Under the pieces are notes generated by a model. The model was not told the DNA's origin. It worked only from the letters and a program-made list of their open reading frames with translations, and ran no database searches. A stretch of 7,048 nt of DNA from CAZDRB01 sp964507925 (GTDB taxonomy: Bacteria > Patescibacteriota > Microgenomatia > UBA1400 > UBA12108). The DNA lies in NCBI GenBank assembly GCA_964507925.1, contig CAZDRB010000035.1, positions 1 through 7,048 of the forward strand. The letters are read 5' to 3'. This document shows, in pieces, positions 4,304 to 7,048 of this stretch (the stretch's first letter is position 1; the number at the start of each line of letters is the position of its first letter). The position numbers and the translations under genes were made by a program.

Positions 4304-6631
4304 GTGGAAGGACTAGAGCAGTTATCAAATGTCATGACCAACCTTGCTTATGCGGTTGTAGTACTTTTTGTAGGACTATCCGGCCTGTTTGCGCTCGGAT
4401 ACGCGTTTCTCCTCTGGATTCGTAACCGCAACCGCGAGGAATACAGCTTGTCGTTTGTCACACTTGAGATTGCGCTGCCCCGGGACAACGAGATCAAGAT
4501 TGACGCCGCGGAGCAGATGTTTGCCTCGCTTTATTCAGTCAAAAACGAAGAGTGGTACTCATTTCTCCAGCCGGAGCATGCGGTCTCGTTTGAGATTGTT
4601 GGGAAGAAAGAGGATATCCGCTTTTATGTCTCGGTGCCGCACGAGCTTATGGAGCTAGTTGAGAAGCAGATTCACGGCGCTTATCCAGGGGCTCAGATCA
4701 AGACAGTTGATGAGCCGACAATATTCACCGAAAAGGGCAAGGTGGCTTACGAGTCTCTGACCAAAAGCCGGGCCGGATACTTTCCGATTCAGTCATTTCG
4801 TGACTTGCCTACAGACCCCTTGTCTTCGATAACCTCGTTTCTTGCCAAGATGCACGAAGGAGAGGGGGCGATGTTACAGGTCATTGTGTCGCCAGCTTCG
4901 CACGCGTGGACGGAGCGGGCACACGGATATGTGAGTAAGTCCAAAAAAGATGAGTCGAATCCAGACAAAGCCAGTTATAGCGTAGACCCCAAGGCGCTCG
5001 AGGCTGCTGAGCGCTCGGCAGGCAAGCCTGGGTTTGAGGTCTCGATCAGGCTGGTTGTGAATGCCGAGACCAAACACCAGGCACACACACTGCTCAAGCA
5101 GTTTTCGGGGACTTTTTCGCAGTTTGCCGGGCCTTATAACAAGTTTACCAAGCAGACGATCTGGCTCAAGCGACTTTTTATGGTGGACTTTATTTATCGC
5201 TACCAGGCTATGTTTAGAGGTAAATCAATTCTCAACTCCGAGGAGCTTGCGACTATTTTTCACTTTCCCAACAAGCAAGTTGAGACTCCTCATATCCACT
5301 GGCTGACGGCCAAGAGTGCTCCTGCGCCGGCCAAGATCCCGAACGAGGGCTTGTTCCTAGGCAAGAGTGTGTACCGCGGACTTTCGCGGGACATTTATAT
5401 CTCCGAAAAAGACCGCGCGCGCCACATGTATATTATCGGCAAGACGGGTACGGGCAAGTCCGAGTTTTTGATGGACATGATCCTCCAGGATATTCGGGCG
5501 GGCAAGGGAGTGTGTTTTATCGACCCTCATGACTCGGTCGAAAAGCTCCTCGAGTATATTCCTCCCGAGCGAGCGGAGGACGTCATCTACTTTAACCCAG
5601 CAGACACCGAGCGCCCGATGGGCTTGAACATGCTTGAGGCTCGCACTGAGGAGGAGAAGCAGTTTGTCGCCTCCTCGATCATCAATCTCATGTACAAGCT
5701 CTATGATCCGCACAAGACGGGTATTATTGGTCCTCGGTTTGAGCATGCGATCCGAAACGCGATGATGACGGTTATGGTCGAGCCGGGCGCGACCTTTATC
5801 GAGGTAGTGCGGGTTATGACCGATCCCAAGTTCCTTCAGGAGCTACTCCCCAAGATCGATGATCCGATGGTCAAGCGGTACTGGACTGATCAGATTGCCC
5901 AGACCTCTGACTTTCATAAATCCGAAGTCTTGGACTATATTGTCTCCAAGTTTGGGCGCTTTATCACCGACAAAATGATGCGCAACATCATCGGGCAGTC
6001 CTACTCGGCATTTGATTTTAGAAAAGTAATGGACGAGGGCAAGATCCTCCTCATCAACCTCGCCAAGGGGAGAATAGGGGAGGAGAACTCGGCGTTTCTA
6101 GGCCTTATTCTCGTTCCTAAGATCCTGGTTGCGGCGATGAGTCGGCAAGATATTCCGGAATCTGAGCGGCGTGACTTTAACCTGTATGTCGACGAGTTTC
6201 AGAACTTTGCGACCCCTGACTTTGCGACGATCCTCTCAGAAGCGCGTAAGTATCACCTCAACCTCATTGTTGCAAACCAGTTTATCGGACAGATCGAGGA
6301 GGAGGTTAAGAACGCGGTGTTTGGAAACGTGGGAACCCTGGTTTCTTTCCGGGTAGGCGTACAGGATGCCAATTTCCTTCAGCACGAGTTTGTGCCGACA
6401 TTCTCGGAATCTGACCTGACCAATGTGGAGAGATATCATACTTTTGTCAAAACGATTGTAGACAACGAGCCGATGCCGCCTTTTTCGATGGACTTGACCC
6501 GTGATATTGAGGCCGAGCGCAAGCTCGCCAATCCTAAGCTTGCCGAGATGATCAAAAAATTGTCGAGACTCAAGTACGGGAAAGACAAGGCGATACTTGA
6601 GGTAGAGATTGCGAAGAGGGCAAGGCTTTAA
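4304..6631 (+). CDS. Membrane-anchored TraG/VirD4/HerA-type P-loop ATPase (coupling-protein-like)
   Basis: A 775-aa ATPase of the FtsK/HerA superfamily, close to type IV coupling proteins that pump DNA or protein at the inner membrane. One hydrophobic span (residues 14-39, then RNRNR) anchors it with the bulk in the cytoplasm. Two alpha/beta regions follow: about 45-132, with VSFEIVGKKEDIRFYVSVP and YPGAQI, and about 244-285, with FEVSIRLVV. The motor has Walker A GKTGTGKS (379-386), FIDPHDS (405-411), Walker B LYVDEFQNF (D630, E631), sensor-like IVANQF (655-660) and a conserved-looking Arg (R683) in GTLVSFRVG. GTG 4304 directly follows the upstream stop, with GGAGG at 4291-4295. VirD4 has two N-terminal spans; only one is seen here. 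No relaxase, mating-pore or pilus gene is visible, so substrate and partners are unknown. GC is high (35 of 60 in 5521-5580), unlike the preceding cassette. Confidence 0.88.
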   Translation: MEGLEQLSNVMTNLAYAVVVLFVGLSGLFALGYAFLLWIRNRNREEYSLSFVTLEIALPRDNEIKIDAAEQMFASLYSVKNEEWYSFLQPEHAVSFEIVGKKEDIRFYVSVPHELMELVEKQIHGAYPGAQIKTVDEPTIFTEKGKVAYESLTKSRAGYFPIQSFRDLPTDPLSSITSFLAKMHEGEGAMLQVIVSPASHAWTERAHGYVSKSKKDESNPDKASYSVDPKALEAAERSAGKPGFEVSIRLVVNAETKHQAHTLLKQFSGTFSQFAGPYNKFTKQTIWLKRLFMVDFIYRYQAMFRGKSILNSEELATIFHFPNKQVETPHIHWLTAKSAPAPAKIPNEGLFLGKSVYRGLSRDIYISEKDRARHMYIIGKTGTGKSEFLMDMILQDIRAGKGVCFIDPHDSVEKLLEYIPPERAEDVIYFNPADTERPMGLNMLEARTEEEKQFVASSIINLMYKLYDPHKTGIIGPRFEHAIRNAMMTVMVEPGATFIEVVRVMTDPKFLQELLPKIDDPMVKRYWTDQIAQTSDFHKSEVLDYIVSKFGRFITDKMMRNIIGQSYSAFDFRKVMDEGKILLINLAKGRIGEENSAFLGLILVPKILVAAMSRQDIPESERRDFNLYVDEFQNFATPDFATILSEARKYHLNLIVANQFIGQIEEEVKNAVFGNVGTLVSFRVGVQDANFLQHEFVPTFSESDLTNVERYHTFVKTIVDNEPMPPFSMDLTRDIEAERKLANPKLAEMIKKLSRLKYGKDKAILEVEIAKRARL

Positions 6632-6635
6632 TATC

Positions 6636-6669
6636 TTGACTTTTTGGGTTAAATTTGGGTAAATAGAAT
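6636..6669 (+). promoter_or_regulatory. Possible promoter for the terminal HTH gene
   Basis: TTGACT (6636-6641) resembles a -35 box and TAGAAT (6664-6669) a -10 box (5 of 6), but they are 22 bp apart, longer than optimal. The 68-nt AT-rich gap after the ATPase is the only place for a separate promoter. Low confidence. Confidence 0.25.
6643..6660. repeat. Helically phased TTTGGGT direct repeats
   Basis: TTTGGGT occurs at 6643-6649 and 6654-6660, start to start 11 bp, each followed by an A/T-rich tail. Spacing of one helical turn between a possible -35 and -10 upstream of an HTH gene is what an operator could look like. Two short copies could also arise by chance. Confidence 0.35.
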
Positions 6670-6699
6670 TGTATTAGTGTTAATTGGTTGGGAGGGGAT

Positions 6700-7048
6700 A
6701 TGGCCAAGGCACTGTTAGGAAAGCACGTCAGAGCACTAGAGCTGCGCAAGTTAGGGTGGAGCTATTCAGCGATAAAGAGCGAGCTAGGGATTTCTAAATC
6801 AACGGCCAGTAATTGGCTAAATAAGTATCCACTATCCCGTGAGCAGCTGAATAAGCTCCAGTCTCATAATGAGCACAGAATTGAGGCGTTTAGAGCTACG
6901 ATGGCGAGGAAGAAGCAAGATGCATTTGATTTGGCTCTATCAAAGCAAGAAAAAATAATTGGCGAGTTAAGCGAAAGAGAGTTGTATTTGTGTGGACTTG
7001 CTCTGTATTGGGGAGAAGGAGGTAAAACCCAGTATTCACAATTAACAT
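6700..7048 (+). CDS. HTH protein with LAGLIDADG-like motif, 3'-truncated by window edge
   Basis: 116 residues are visible and the frame stays open to the end of the window. ATG 6700 is preceded by GGAGGGG at 6691-6697. Residues 11-40 form a resolvase/transposase-like helix-turn-helix (ELRKLGWSYSAIKSELGIS followed by K-S-T-A-S-N-W-L), a fold that reads DNA. A charged helical linker (45-90) follows. Residues 95-110 read ELYLCGLALYWGEGGK, resembling the L-x-G-L-x6-EG core of LAGLIDADG homing-endonuclease-like domains, with Glu at the metal-ligand position. I recall HTH plus this motif as a recurrent uncharacterised family in Patescibacteria and archaea, usually about 200 aa. It could be a homing or selfish element, a former endonuclease now acting as a regulator, or a plain DNA-binding protein. 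GC is low (21 of 60 in 6901-6960), unlike the ATPase before it. Confidence 0.75.
   Translation, partial: MAKALLGKHVRALELRKLGWSYSAIKSELGISKSTASNWLNKYPLSREQLNKLQSHNEHRIEAFRATMARKKQDAFDLALSKQEKIIGELSERELYLCGLALYWGEGGKTQYSQLT

Noticed and set aside
5019..5030. CAGGCAAGCCTG palindrome in the ATPase gene, looking like a third repeat insertion (AGKPG)
   Set aside because: Arms of only 5 bp, and the residues fit the natural turn before the FEVSIRL strand; no evidence of extra sequence.
5357..5746. 129-codon open frame on the minus strand inside the ATPase gene
   Set aside because: It lies antisense to the Walker A region of a clearly conserved protein, and its translation shows no family motif. GC-rich coding sequence often opens the opposite frame.
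1..7048. CRISPR array, tRNA, rRNA, insertion sequence or toxin-antitoxin pair
   Set aside because: No regularly spaced repeats, cloverleaf-like segments, rRNA motifs, transposase signatures or paired small toxin/antitoxin genes were seen on either strand by eye.

Overview
The window looks like a chromosomal piece of a Candidate Phyla Radiation (Patescibacteria) genome, possibly a Microgenomates-type lineage. The reasons are a large TraG/VirD4-type membrane ATPase of the kind common in those genomes, a terminal HTH protein with a degenerate LAGLIDADG-like motif, and two short repeat-like insertions that are read in frame inside protein genes. TGA acts as a normal stop (for example at 450-452 and 1525-1527), so the recoded (UGA = Gly) CPR lineages are unlikely. 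The taxonomic call rests on remembered family traits, not on a search.

Layout: every gene is on the + strand. (1) Positions 1-967 hold a GC-rich pair: the 3' part of a Maf-family nucleotide pyrophosphatase and a corrinoid adenosyltransferase, joined by an ATGA overlap. (2) Positions 968-3888 hold a visibly AT-richer run of five small hypothetical genes (167-193 aa), tightly packed and probably one operon, with a TATAAT box just upstream. Genes two and four are clearly related in sequence. Genes three and five share weaker motifs with gene four, so this looks like an expanded and diverged tandem family with no recognised function. (3) Positions 3935-6631 return to higher GC. A 122-aa small acidic/basic protein abuts, with no spacer, a 775-aa membrane-anchored P-loop ATPase of the TraG/VirD4/HerA type. 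(4) Positions 6632-7048 are AT-rich again and hold the start of an HTH plus LAGLIDADG-like protein that runs off the window.

How the genes may work together: Maf and the adenosyltransferase are housekeeping enzymes sharing a transcript. The five-gene cassette encodes soluble proteins without signal peptides or membrane spans and has no visible catalytic motif. It lies directly upstream of the small protein/ATPase pair, so a functional link with the ATPase is possible but is only inferred from position. No other conjugation or secretion component is visible, so the ATPase cannot be assigned to a complete DNA-transfer machine from this window.

No rRNA, tRNA, CRISPR array, insertion sequence or convincing intrinsic terminator was seen. 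No gene-free stretch exceeds 300 bases; the longest are 968-1023, 3889-3934 and 6632-6699.
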